A stretch of 64,000 nucleotides of DNA from Pirellulales bacterium (GTDB lineage Bacteria > Planctomycetota > Planctomycetia > Pirellulales > Lacipirellulaceae). The position numbers were made by a program, and so were the translations under genes. Positions 1-7,629 of this stretch are shown here, in pieces. Position 1 is the stretch's first letter. Each line of letters opens with the position of its first letter. Below the pieces are notes generated by a model. The model was given only the letters and a program-made list of their open reading frames with translations. It was not told the DNA's origin and did not search any database. Where the stretch lies: NCBI GenBank assembly GCA_019636345.1, contig JAHBXQ010000005.1:248001-312000 (forward strand), given 5' to 3'.

Positions 1-232
1 CGGCAGGTTCGAAGCGCGGCTTGCGGCCCCTGGCCTCCTCGCCGGACAGGTTTAAATTAGCACACAGCGCGACCACATACTATCCATTTGTACACTATTT
101 TCTGACGATTATTTCCTGCCCTGGAAAACCGCGAGTTTCGCCGGCCCAAGGGACGAAAGCGCCCGAGAAGAAAGGCTCGAACGTGGCTGGGGTCGAGCGA
201 AGCGAGCCCCCAGCGAAGCGGACGCGCGGCTC
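1..232. other. Left-edge intergenic stretch
   Basis: No convincing gene is visible here. The first 130 bases are AT-richer than the rest of the window. A short palindromic repeat at 186-214 is listed separately. The stretch lies downstream of the leftward kinase gene, so it could carry its terminator, but I see no hairpin followed by a T tract. Confidence 0.5.
186..214. repeat. Short palindromic repeat, copy 1
   Basis: Arms GCTGGGG and CCCCCAGC surround an inner TCGAGCGAAGCGA that is itself partly palindromic. A near-identical sequence occurs at 56924-56954, so this is a dispersed palindromic unit rather than a chance hairpin. It lies just downstream of the kinase stop codon. Confidence 0.55.
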
Positions 233-1738
233 TCAGATCCCCAGCGCCGTTTGGCTCGCCCGAAAGGCTTCATACAACCGCGGGTCGTCGCTTCGCAGCG
301 TATCGCGGGCGCCGCTGTCGAGCCGGGCGTTGGCGGCGCGGGCTTCCTCCTTCCGCCCCAATCGCTGATACGCGACGCAGAGCGCCGCGTCGACGAACGC
401 CCGTTGCCCCGGTTCGGCGCCGGAAGCCGATACGTTCGCCTCGAGCGTCTGCAGTTCCGCGAGGGCCTTGGCAGGGTCGTCCGCTTGCAGCAGATAGAAC
501 CGCACGAGCCCCTCGCGCGCACGGTCGAGGACATAGGCGTCCTCGTCGGGAAAGTTTTCGGCGACGGCGCGCCACGCCGCCTCGCTCGGGGCGAGCTTCG
601 CCTGAAAGATTTGCGCCCAGGCCGTATCCCGCTTCTTCACCTCGACCGCGACGGGCCCGGCCAGATAGGAGCGAGGGCGCACCATGACGGCCAACAGCAC
701 CCCGACCGCCGCGGCGGCGAGATACCACCGCCACCGGCCGCGGCCTTCCGTCCCTTGCTCGGAGAGACTGACGCTGGTCTTCATCAACTCGGCCAGCTTC
801 GTGGCGGCAAGGCTATGGGTGGCGCTCGACTGCATCCACTCGGCGAGCGACCAATCGCCCGGACCGTCTCCCCATCCCGCGGTCACCGCTTCCTGGGCCA
901 ACGCCCGCAGATCGGCGAGCAGTTCCGCGGGGCTGCCGTAGCGGGCCTCGGGCTTCTTGGCCATCAGGCGGTGGACGACCCGCGCCATCCCGCTCGGGAC
1001 GTCGTCGCGGACGTTCTCCAACGGCCGGGGAGGCGTATTGAGATGCTGCATCGCGATTGCCAGCGCAGTCTCGCCCGCGAACGGCGGCGCCCCGGCGAGC
1101 AGGCAGTAGCAAGTGACCCCCAGCGAGTAGAAATCGCTCCGGACGTCGACCGCCCGGCCCTCGATCTGCTCGGGGCTCATGTACAGCGGCGTCCCCATCG
1201 CGACGCCGACCTGGGTGAGCGTTTTCGCATCATCGCTTGCCACCCGCGCCAGGCCGAAGTCGGCGACCTTCACCTCGCCCGAGTGGCTGAGCATGATGTT
1301 CTCGGGCTTGACGTCGCGGTGGACGATCCCCAGCTCGGCCGATCGACTCAAGGCGGCGGCCACTTGCCGCAGCACGTCGAGCACCAGCCGCGGCTGCAGG
1401 GCGCCCTCGCGGCGCACGAGTTCGGCGAGGTTCTTCCCACGCACGTACTCCTGGGCGATGAACCGCACCCCCTCGGCCTGACCGACTTCGTAGATCTGCA
1501 CGATGTTGGCGTGCACGAGCGCCGCGGCGGCTCGGGCCTCGTTGAGAAACCGCTCGACGAACACGGCGTCGCCGGCCAGCGCCGCGGGCAGGACCTTCAG
1601 CGCCACTTGCCGGCCGAGCGAAAGCTGCTCGGCCAAGTAGACCTCGGCCATCCCCCCGGCGCCGATCTTGCGCAACACCCGATAGTCGCCAAGTTGGCGA
1701 CCGACGAGTTCGGCAGGTTTCGAATGCGGATCGGGCAT
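233..1738 (-). CDS. Membrane-anchored Ser/Thr protein kinase (Hanks type)
   Basis: The 501-residue protein has a full N-terminal protein kinase domain (about 18-285). The Gly-rich loop is GAGGMAEV near 26-33, the ATP-binding Lys is in VALKVL (K48), the catalytic loop is HRDVKPEN (D142 as base) and the metal-binding motif is DFG at 160-162. An SPE triplet replaces the usual APE near 188-190. One membrane helix lies at about 338-354, followed by a 150-residue C-terminal part rich in Ala and Leu that may form TPR-like helices. The topology predicts a cytosolic kinase with an outer or periplasmic sensor part. The ATG at 1738 was chosen because the kinase homology starts soon after it. The frame is open up to 1828, but that part is a palindromic repeat. 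There is no clear Shine-Dalgarno sequence. The substrate is unknown. Confidence 0.9.
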   Translation of the reverse strand: MPDPHSKPAELVGRQLGDYRVLRKIGAGGMAEVYLAEQLSLGRQVALKVLPAALAGDAVFVERFLNEARAAAALVHANIVQIYEVGQAEGVRFIAQEYVRGKNLAELVRREGALQPRLVLDVLRQVAAALSRSAELGIVHRDVKPENIMLSHSGEVKVADFGLARVASDDAKTLTQVGVAMGTPLYMSPEQIEGRAVDVRSDFYSLGVTCYCLLAGAPPFAGETALAIAMQHLNTPPRPLENVRDDVPSGMARVVHRLMAKKPEARYGSPAELLADLRALAQEAVTAGWGDGPGDWSLAEWMQSSATHSLAATKLAELMKTSVSLSEQGTEGRGRWRWYLAAAAVGVLLAVMVRPRSYLAGPVAVEVKKRDTAWAQIFQAKLAPSEAAWRAVAENFPDEDAYVLDRAREGLVRFYLLQADDPAKALAELQTLEANVSASGAEPGQRAFVDAALCVAYQRLGRKEEARAANARLDSGARDTLRSDDPRLYEAFRASQTALGI

Positions 1739-1757
1739 GCCGAGTTTGCGTTCACCA

Positions 1758-1819
1758 CCAAGGCACGAAGCACGCCAAGGGGCTTCCAACGCACAACCTG
1801 CGTGCGTTTCGTGCCTTGG
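1758..1819. repeat. Imperfect palindrome between metF and kinase
   Basis: The arms CCAAGGCACGAA (1758-1769) and TTCGTGCCTTGG (1808-1819) pair perfectly over 12 bases, with further partial pairing inside. The sequence resembles the 'caccaaggcacgaag' type of interspersed repeat and fills the space between the metF stop and the kinase start. A related-looking 'ttcaccacggagc' stretch begins near 2930. Confidence 0.5.
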
Positions 1820-1829
1820 CGGTTGCATT

Positions 1830-2729
1830 TCACAAACTGGCCGACGAACTGGCCGGCTGAGGCCAGTCGAGCGAGCGGAGGACCCGGCCGGCGGCCTCGG
1901 ATTTGTTGAGCACGTAAAAATGGATCCCCGGCACGCCGGCAGCCAGCAGATCGGCGGTTTGTCGGGTCGCGAATTCGACCCCCGCGTCGAACTGCGCCGC
2001 CGCGTCGTCGCCGCACCGGTCGAGTTCGGCCACGAACTTCGGGGGAAGCTTGGCCCCGCACAGCGAGGCGATTCGCTGGATCTGCGCTCCGTTGGTCACC
2101 GGCAACAGCCCCGGGACGATCGGCGTCGCGATCCCCAGCTTGGCGCAGGCGTCGCGGAAGCGATAAAAGTCGTCGTTGTCGTAGAACAACTGCGTGATCA
2201 CCACGTCGGCCCCGGCGGCGCACTTGCGGGCCAAGTTCGCCAAGTCGGCCTCCATGCTGGGGGCCTCCTGGTGCTTCTCCGGGTAGCCTCCCACCGCGAT
2301 TCCCATTTGCGGAAACTCGCTGCGAATGAACTCGACCAGCTCGTTCGCGTAGGAAAACCCGCCGGCGACCGGACGGAACGTCGACTCTCCCTTGGGCGGA
2401 TCGCCGCGCAACGCGACGACGTTCTCCACCCCCAGATCCAGCGCCCGGCGAAGGTACGACCGCAACTCGTCGGCAGTGCAGCCGACGCACGTCAGGTGGG
2501 TCGCCACAGGAAGACGGTGCTCGCGCCGCACGCCGCCGATGACCTCGAGCGTGCGATCCTGCGTCGAGCCGCCGGCGCCGTAGGTGCACGTGACGTAGCT
2601 GGGGGAAAACCGCATCAGCTCGGCCACATGATGCGACAGTGCGGCGACCCCCTCGGCCGTCTTGGGGGGAAAGAGTTCAAAGGAAAGCCCGAAGCGGCCC
2701 GGGCCGTAGGCGGCGGCAAGGTTGGTCAT
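1830..2729 (-). CDS. metF: Methylenetetrahydrofolate reductase
   Basis: The 299-residue protein matches the usual length of bacterial MetF. It reduces 5,10-methylenetetrahydrofolate to 5-methyltetrahydrofolate with FAD and NAD(P)H, supplying methyl groups for methionine synthesis in the cytosol. The N-terminal FELFPPKT motif carries the conserved catalytic Glu, and TCTYGAGGST and ALRGDPP are typical of the family. The ATG at 2729 places FELFPPKT at the normal distance from the N terminus. A longer frame to 2888 adds only Arg-rich, non-homologous sequence. It lies upstream of the kinase gene on the same strand, separated by about 90 bases of repeat. Confidence 0.95.
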   Translation of the reverse strand: MTNLAAAYGPGRFGLSFELFPPKTAEGVAALSHHVAELMRFSPSYVTCTYGAGGSTQDRTLEVIGGVRREHRLPVATHLTCVGCTADELRSYLRRALDLGVENVVALRGDPPKGESTFRPVAGGFSYANELVEFIRSEFPQMGIAVGGYPEKHQEAPSMEADLANLARKCAAGADVVITQLFYDNDDFYRFRDACAKLGIATPIVPGLLPVTNGAQIQRIASLCGAKLPPKFVAELDRCGDDAAAQFDAGVEFATRQTADLLAAGVPGIHFYVLNKSEAAGRVLRSLDWPQPASSSASL

Positions 2730-3344
2730 AGCACAGGTGCGAAGGAAACGAACGTGCGGCGTCGACGGTTGTGATTGTTCGCCGAACGCCCGCAGCCGGC
2801 AAACTGACTCCAAATCGCCCAAATTCCGCGACCGCTCGGCCGCGGCGGGCTCTCGATTTACTCTACGGCGGCGAGCGCAGCTCCGCAATTGCGACCCGTG
2901 GACCCGAACGAGCCGCGCGAGCAGGGCTTTTCACCACGGAGCCGGCGATCGACCACAGAGGCGCCGGAGAGCGAAGGGAAAGTGACAAACCTGCCACAAG
3001 CTGCCAAGTTGAGATCGCCATTCAGGGAGTCAACGGCAACGCAACAGGGAGCGGACGACGCGAACGGTCGATTCGATGCGGCCATGCACCGCAACGAGCC
3101 GTCTTGCGGCCGGGCCTTTCGCCTCCTGCCGTCGCTGCCGGCCAAGATAGCAAGCGGTCGACTGCCAAGAATCGATAGCCGAGGCGACTCCATCGCGGGA
3201 AACCCTGAAGCGGACACTCTCTGTCCCAAGCGTGCCTTCGTGGCGAATCGACGGCGCCCGCGATGGCGGTCGAGTCGCCTGAATCGCCCCGCCGCCCCGC
3301 CGCGGGGGCTTGGAAAATCCCGTCGCACCGCCGGAACGATCCGC

Positions 3345-3350
3345 TATAAT
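3345..3350 (+). promoter_or_regulatory. Candidate -10 box upstream of glgP
   Basis: An exact TATAAT lies about 215 bases upstream of the glgP ATG in otherwise very GC-rich DNA. No good -35 box sits 16-18 bases upstream, so this is only a candidate. Confidence 0.3.
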
Positions 3351-3484
3351 CGCGCTGTTCGCGGCATCGCCGGCGCGGAAGGCCGACCGATCCGCACACG
3401 CCGAGGCGGCACGATTTGACAGTAGGTCGACCGAGATCCAGGGCCGGCGAATCGCCGGTTCTCGGATCGTCGTCCCCGCAACCG

Positions 3485-3512
3485 CGAGGCGCTCTCCCGC
3501 TGGAGCGCCTCG
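3485..3512 (+). promoter_or_regulatory. 5'-leader hairpin before glgP
   Basis: The arms CGAGGCGCTC and GAGCGCCTCG form a perfect 10-bp stem with an 8-base loop, 55 bases before the glgP start. It could be a leader structure or a terminator-like element. No T tract follows. Confidence 0.35.
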
Positions 3513-3566
3513 ATCGGTCCCGCCCCGGCAGCCCCCGGCTCGCCCCTCACGAAGGAAAGTCGCCCG

Positions 3567-5777
3567 ATGAGCCAAACCGAGCTCCCCCCCTCCGCCGCCC
3601 CCGCCGATTCCACCCGCTCGTACTGGACCGACGTCACGCCTCAGGCCTTGTACGACAAGTGCATGACCGTGGCTCGCAACTTGTGGTGGAGTTGGCACCC
3701 CGAGGTGATCAACCTCTTCCGCGATCTCGATCCGGTGCGGTGGCGGCAGCTCGATCATAACCCGATCGCGCTCTTGTCGGAGATGACCCCCGAGCAACTC
3801 GCCCAGCGGGCTTCGGAGATGGTCCTCTACACGCGCATCAACCAGGCGCATCGCCGGCTCAACGAGTACCTTAACAACACGAACACGACGTGGGGCGCCC
3901 GGCACGCCGGCGTGCTGGGCTCGATGCCCGTTGCCTACTTCTCCGCCGAGTTCGGCATTCACGAATCGGTGCCGATCTACAGCGGCGGCCTGGGGGTCCT
4001 CTCGGGCGACCACATCAAAAGCGCCAGCGGATTGAACGTGCCGCTGGTGGCGATCGGCCTGTTTTACGACCAAGGCTACTTCAAGCAGCAACTCAACACC
4101 GAGGGGTGGCAGCAGGAGGAGTATCTCAACACGAACGTGGAAGAGATGCCCATGGAGCCCGCTCGCGACCCCAAGGGCCGGCCGATCACGATCGAGATCG
4201 ACACCCGCGATGGTCGGCTGCTGGCCAAAGTGTGGCTGATGCGCGTCGGGCGAATCAAGCTGTACCTGCTCGACTGCGACGTCGAGGGAAATCGCCCCGA
4301 AGATCGCGAGCTCACCTCCCGACTGTACGGCGGCGACACCCGCACCCGCATTCGCCAGGAACTGGTCCTGGGGGTCGGCGGCGTCAAGGCGCTGCGGGCG
4401 ATGGGAATCACCCCGGGGGTCTACCATCTCAACGAAGGGCACAGCGCGTTCGCTACGCTCGAGGTGATGCGCGAGCGGATGCACGACGACGGCTTGCCGT
4501 TCGACGAAGCCCTGCGCGAGGTGGCCCGCCGCACCGTTTTCACGACGCACACTCCCGTCCCCGCCGGGCACGATCGGTTCGACGGCAAGCTGATGGAGGA
4601 GCATCTCGGCCCGCTTCGCGAGAAGCTCGGCATCTCGTACGAGCAGCTCATGGGCCTGGGCCGCGTCGAGCCGCAAAACGAAGGCGAGACCTTCTGCATG
4701 ACCGTGCTGGGGCTCAAGCTCTCGCGCCGCGCCAATGCGGTCAGCAACCTGCACGGCCACGTCTCGCGCCGCATGTGGGCCAATCTCTGGCCCTGGCGGG
4801 TCGAGGAGGAGATCCCCATCGGCCACATCACCAACGGGGTGCACATCCCGTCGTGGCTCGCCTATCCCATGGCCCAGTTGTACGACAAGTACCTGGGGAC
4901 CGAGTGGCACATTCGCATGGGCGAACCGGGGGTGTTCGAAGGGGTCTACAACATCGACCCGGGCGAGTTCTGGGAAACGCACAACGCCCTGAAGAGCCGC
5001 CTGCTGGAGTTCGTCCGTCGCCGGATCAGCCGGCAGTGCCGGCGTCGCAACGAGGACGAGTCGCTGATCGAAGCGGCCCGCAACGTGCTCGATCCCAACG
5101 CGCTGACGATCGGCTTCGCGCGGCGCTTCGCCACCTACAAGCGGGCGAACCTGTTCATCCGCGACATCGAGACGATTTGCGAACTTCTGGACGACGGCAA
5201 TCGCCCCGTGCAGTTCATCTTCGCCGGCAAGGCCCACCCCGCCGACGAGCCGGGCAAGAAGTTCATTCAGGAGATCGCCAACCTGCGGCACGACAGTCGG
5301 CTCAAGGACCGGATCGTGTTCATCGAGGACTACGACATCAACGTCGCTCGGCACCTGATCCAGGGAGTCGACGTCTGGATGAACAATCCGCGCCGACCGT
5401 TGGAAGCCTCCGGCACTTCGGGGCAGAAGGTCGTGCTCAACGGGGGACTCAATTTCTCGATTCTCGACGGCTGGTGGGCCGAGGCCTACAACGGCAAGAA
5501 CGGCTTCGCCATCGGCGACGGCAAGGCTCACATCGACGTCGAGAAGAACGATCAGCGCGACGCCGAGGATCTCAGCCGCGTGCTAAGCGAGGAAGTCGTG
5601 CCGCTGTTCTACGACCGCGACGCGTTCGGCCTGCCGCTGAAGTGGATCGACCGGGTGTTCAACTCGATCGCGACGCTCGGCGCCCAGTTCAGCGCCCATC
5701 GGATGGTGATCGACTACACGGAAAAGGCGTACCTCATCGCCGCCGGCGGCGTCACGAGCGAAATGACGCAGCGGTAG
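3567..5777 (+). CDS. glgP: Alpha-glucan (glycogen) phosphorylase, short type
   Basis: The 736-residue PLP enzyme of family GT35 releases glucose 1-phosphate from alpha-1,4-glucans in the cytosol. The N-terminal section (ARNLWWSWHPEVINLF) is the DUF3417-like region found in the shorter bacterial/archaeal branch. The PLP-lysine region reads PLEASGTSGQK at about 611-621, with K621 the likely Schiff-base lysine. It is followed by a LNGGLNFSILDGWW segment typical of this branch. The Gln before the Lys replaces the more common Met. The ATG at 3567 has a GAAGGA ribosome site 9 bases upstream. Two strong hairpins of the REP type follow the stop and may also end transcription. Confidence 0.93.
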   Translation: MSQTELPPSAAPADSTRSYWTDVTPQALYDKCMTVARNLWWSWHPEVINLFRDLDPVRWRQLDHNPIALLSEMTPEQLAQRASEMVLYTRINQAHRRLNEYLNNTNTTWGARHAGVLGSMPVAYFSAEFGIHESVPIYSGGLGVLSGDHIKSASGLNVPLVAIGLFYDQGYFKQQLNTEGWQQEEYLNTNVEEMPMEPARDPKGRPITIEIDTRDGRLLAKVWLMRVGRIKLYLLDCDVEGNRPEDRELTSRLYGGDTRTRIRQELVLGVGGVKALRAMGITPGVYHLNEGHSAFATLEVMRERMHDDGLPFDEALREVARRTVFTTHTPVPAGHDRFDGKLMEEHLGPLREKLGISYEQLMGLGRVEPQNEGETFCMTVLGLKLSRRANAVSNLHGHVSRRMWANLWPWRVEEEIPIGHITNGVHIPSWLAYPMAQLYDKYLGTEWHIRMGEPGVFEGVYNIDPGEFWETHNALKSRLLEFVRRRISRQCRRRNEDESLIEAARNVLDPNALTIGFARRFATYKRANLFIRDIETICELLDDGNRPVQFIFAGKAHPADEPGKKFIQEIANLRHDSRLKDRIVFIEDYDINVARHLIQGVDVWMNNPRRPLEASGTSGQKVVLNGGLNFSILDGWWAEAYNGKNGFAIGDGKAHIDVEKNDQRDAEDLSRVLSEEVVPLFYDRDAFGLPLKWIDRVFNSIATLGAQFSAHRMVIDYTEKAYLIAAGGVTSEMTQR

Positions 5778-5782
5778 CGCAC

Positions 5783-5857
5783 GTCAACTCTTGGAGAGAG
5801 AGTTGACTACGTAAAATGTCGAACATATGCAACTCTCTCCGAGAGTTGCATATGTTC
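5783..5857. repeat. Paired REP hairpins (BIME 1), upstream of RAYT
   Basis: Hairpin one (5783-5807) has arms GTCAACTCT/AGAGTTGAC. Hairpin two (5821-5857) has a perfect 17-bp stem, GAACATATGCAACTCTC against its complement, with loop TCC. Both share the core CAACTCTC...GAGAGTTG with the BIMEs at 6111-6162 and 6622-6672, and the spacer again contains CTACGT. The second stem extends nine bases further than in the other copies. Lying just after the glgP stop, the pair may act as its terminator. Confidence 0.8.
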
Positions 5858-5915
5858 AGTTCTCCCAGCCAGAAAGTGCTTGCCCCCGCCGACGGCGCGC
5901 CCTACGCTTGCGCCC

Positions 5916-6614
5916 ATGCGGGACCTCCAGTTTTTCGACCGTGGCGACCCATTCAGAGTCAGCCGCCGGTCGTTGCCGCACTGGGCGCAGGCGGGGACGC
6001 TCTGTTTTCTGACGTGGCGGACGAATGACTCCTTGCCTGCCGCAGCGTGGCAAGGAATTCTGCACGAACGGAACGAAGCCTTGCGACGATTCGGGGTCGA
6101 TCCCGAGGCGGCCAACTCTCGGAGAGAGTTGGCTACGTGGGCAACTCTCTCCGAGAGTTGCCGCAAACAGATTGCGAACCTGCCCGCCAAAGAGCGCGCC
6201 AAGCTGCACTGGCTGCTCTTCGCCGCGGCAGACAGCGCCTCGGATCGGGACCTCGGCGCGTGCGTGCTGCGTCGGCCGGAACTGGCCCGAATCGTCGGCG
6301 ACGCGCTGCTGGCCTTCGACGGCGACCGCTACGTCGTGACCGATTTTGTCGTCATGCCGAACCACGTCCATGTACTGGCCGCTTTCGCCGACGAAAACTG
6401 CCTCGTCACGCAGCCCGCGGCGTGGAAACGCTTCACAGCCCGCAAGATCAACGAGACGCTCGGGCGAACAGGCCGATTCTGGCAAGTCGAGCAGTTCGAC
6501 CACCTTGTGCGGTGCGAAGCGGAGTTTGTTCAAATACGCGACTACATCGCCGAGAATCCGATCAAGGCTCGGCTGCCGGCAGGGACCTATTTGCACTATT
6601 CCCAGCCGTTGTAG
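5916..6614 (+). CDS. REP-associated tyrosine transposase (RAYT, Y1_Tnp family)
   Basis: The 232-residue protein belongs to the HUH-type Y1 transposase family that processes REP hairpins as single strands. The HUH motif is in MPNHVHVL (H150, H152), and the single catalytic tyrosine is Y210 in FVQIRDYIAENPIKARL. ARKINETLGRTGRFWQVEQFDH is the usual family segment between them. The start at 5916 gives MRDLQFFD and the normal N terminus. An in-frame ATG at 5880 is possible but adds only Pro/Ala-rich sequence. Residues 66-82 (SRRELATWATLSES region) are encoded by a complete BIME at 6111-6162, so the gene carries its own presumed substrate in frame between N-terminal strand and catalytic domain. BIMEs also flank both ends. 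Whether the protein is active with this insertion cannot be told. Confidence 0.88.
   Translation: MRDLQFFDRGDPFRVSRRSLPHWAQAGTLCFLTWRTNDSLPAAAWQGILHERNEALRRFGVDPEAANSRRELATWATLSESCRKQIANLPAKERAKLHWLLFAAADSASDRDLGACVLRRPELARIVGDALLAFDGDRYVVTDFVVMPNHVHVLAAFADENCLVTQPAAWKRFTARKINETLGRTGRFWQVEQFDHLVRCEAEFVQIRDYIAENPIKARLPAGTYLHYSQPL
6111..6162. repeat. Paired REP hairpins (BIME 2) inside the RAYT gene
   Basis: Hairpin one is 6111-6133, with 10-bp arms GCCAACTCTC/GAGAGTTGGC and loop GGA. Hairpin two is 6140-6162, with arms GGCAACTCTC/GAGAGTTGCC and loop TCC. The two cores are reverse complements of each other, separated by a short TACGTG spacer. The 52-base unit sits inside the transposase reading frame without breaking it. 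Confidence 0.88.
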
Positions 6615-6621
6615 CAGAGCC

Positions 6622-6672
6622 GCCAACTCTCGGAGAGAGTTGGCTACGTAGGCAACTCTCTCGAATGTTGCC
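6622..6672. repeat. Paired REP hairpins (BIME 3), downstream of RAYT
   Basis: Hairpin one (6622-6644) is identical to the first hairpin of BIME 2. Hairpin two (6651-6672) has decayed: the outer GGCAAC/GTTGCC still pairs but the inner stem is lost. The spacer is CTACGTA. It starts 8 bases after the RAYT stop codon. Confidence 0.82.
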
Positions 6673-6734
6673 CAAATGGTTCGAATTGTCGCTGACGACG
6701 GAACGTATACGAATCACGCACTGCATGCACGACG

Positions 6735-7520
6735 ATGCGATTCAGTTTGCGGCATTTTCTTGTCTCCATTACCGTCGTTGCAACGGCGATTGCGCTGGCG
6801 ACGGAGGGCCTACGGAGTTATCGAGCATATTCGTCTCGAATGTCATCTTACTACGACATGGCATTCATATTGATTCACCTTCGAGGACGCAGCCGGGATT
6901 GGCATCCGTTGCCTGCACCTTCATGGCGAATTGCTGGGGCCTCTCCGAACGTTCGCCGCGAGCAGTTACTCGACGGTCCGCCGCTGGCGAGTTGGCGATA
7001 CGATCTCGTGAGAGAGTTCGATGAGTTTTTCACTATGGATTACTCGCAATCGTGGAACTCCCCGACCAACGCGTTTTGCGCTCGACGGCCGTCCGCCTTC
7101 TACTGCAACGAAGATTACGAAGGCGACCGTCGAAACTCACGTCACCTGCATACGGAGATCTTCGCCATCACCGGCCCCGACACCGCGTTCGGCGACGACG
7201 AAGTCGAACCGCCGCACGCGCTCGCCGACGTGCCGAACGATGCGATCTTGATCGTCGAGGTCCGTAATTCGGGCGTTCACTGGATGGAGCCGAGCGACTT
7301 CGACATTCGTAGGATGCCCCGCACGCTCAACGCCCCCGACGGCAAAGGGATCTCCAGCCGATTTCCCGAGGGGTTTCACGTCGGTTTCGCCGACGGCGAG
7401 GTCTGGTTCGTCGCAAATGAAGTCGGCTTTGAGCGGCTCAGCCGGTTCTTCACCCTGACCGGCTCCCTCAAGTACGATCGCGAGACGGACCTGGGGCCGT
7501 TTAGGCTCGACTCGCGGTGA
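6735..7520 (+). CDS. Membrane-anchored hypothetical protein, planctomycete type
   Basis: The 261-residue protein has one N-terminal membrane helix (about 5-25, RHFLVSITVVATAIALA) and a soluble domain that would face the periplasm. Near the C terminus RFPEGFHVGFADGEVWFV resembles the end of planctomycete DUF1559/H-X9-DG proteins, where a His precedes an ADG motif, but the rest does not look like a pilin-type DUF1559 protein. I do not recognise a function. The gene follows the third BIME and is less GC-rich than its neighbours in its first 300 bases, which could mean it arrived with or near the REP element. The start fits the membrane anchor. Confidence 0.65.
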   Translation: MRFSLRHFLVSITVVATAIALATEGLRSYRAYSSRMSSYYDMAFILIHLRGRSRDWHPLPAPSWRIAGASPNVRREQLLDGPPLASWRYDLVREFDEFFTMDYSQSWNSPTNAFCARRPSAFYCNEDYEGDRRNSRHLHTEIFAITGPDTAFGDDEVEPPHALADVPNDAILIVEVRNSGVHWMEPSDFDIRRMPRTLNAPDGKGISSRFPEGFHVGFADGEVWFVANEVGFERLSRFFTLTGSLKYDRETDLGPFRLDSR

Positions 7521-7629
7521 TGGCGATGACCGCTTGTCGACGCGTCGCCGCAACCGCAACGCGTGCCAGCGAAGCTGATAGAGAGAGCCGGCGATTCACC
7601 CCCCGTCACGGCGACGCTACAATGGCCGC

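Larger units (their letters stand above)
2730..3566. other. Divergent intergenic region metF/glgP
   Basis: There are 837 bases between two divergent genes. Several open frames of 90-170 codons overlap on both strands, but their Arg/Ala/Pro-rich products look like GC shadows and none has a good start site. It contains a TATAAT box at 3345-3350 and a 10-bp hairpin at 3485-3512, both on the glgP side. A degenerate 'accacagaggcgcc' repeat lies near 2945-2975. Confidence 0.5.

Noticed and set aside
2889-3419. A 176-codon frame between metF and glgP
   Set aside because: No ribosome site or domain, and equally long frames run on both strands in the same place.
3030-5531. An 833-codon open frame antisense to glgP
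   Set aside because: It mirrors glgP, has a His/Asp/Val/Leu-rich composition typical of the complement of GC-rich codons, and no recognisable domain.
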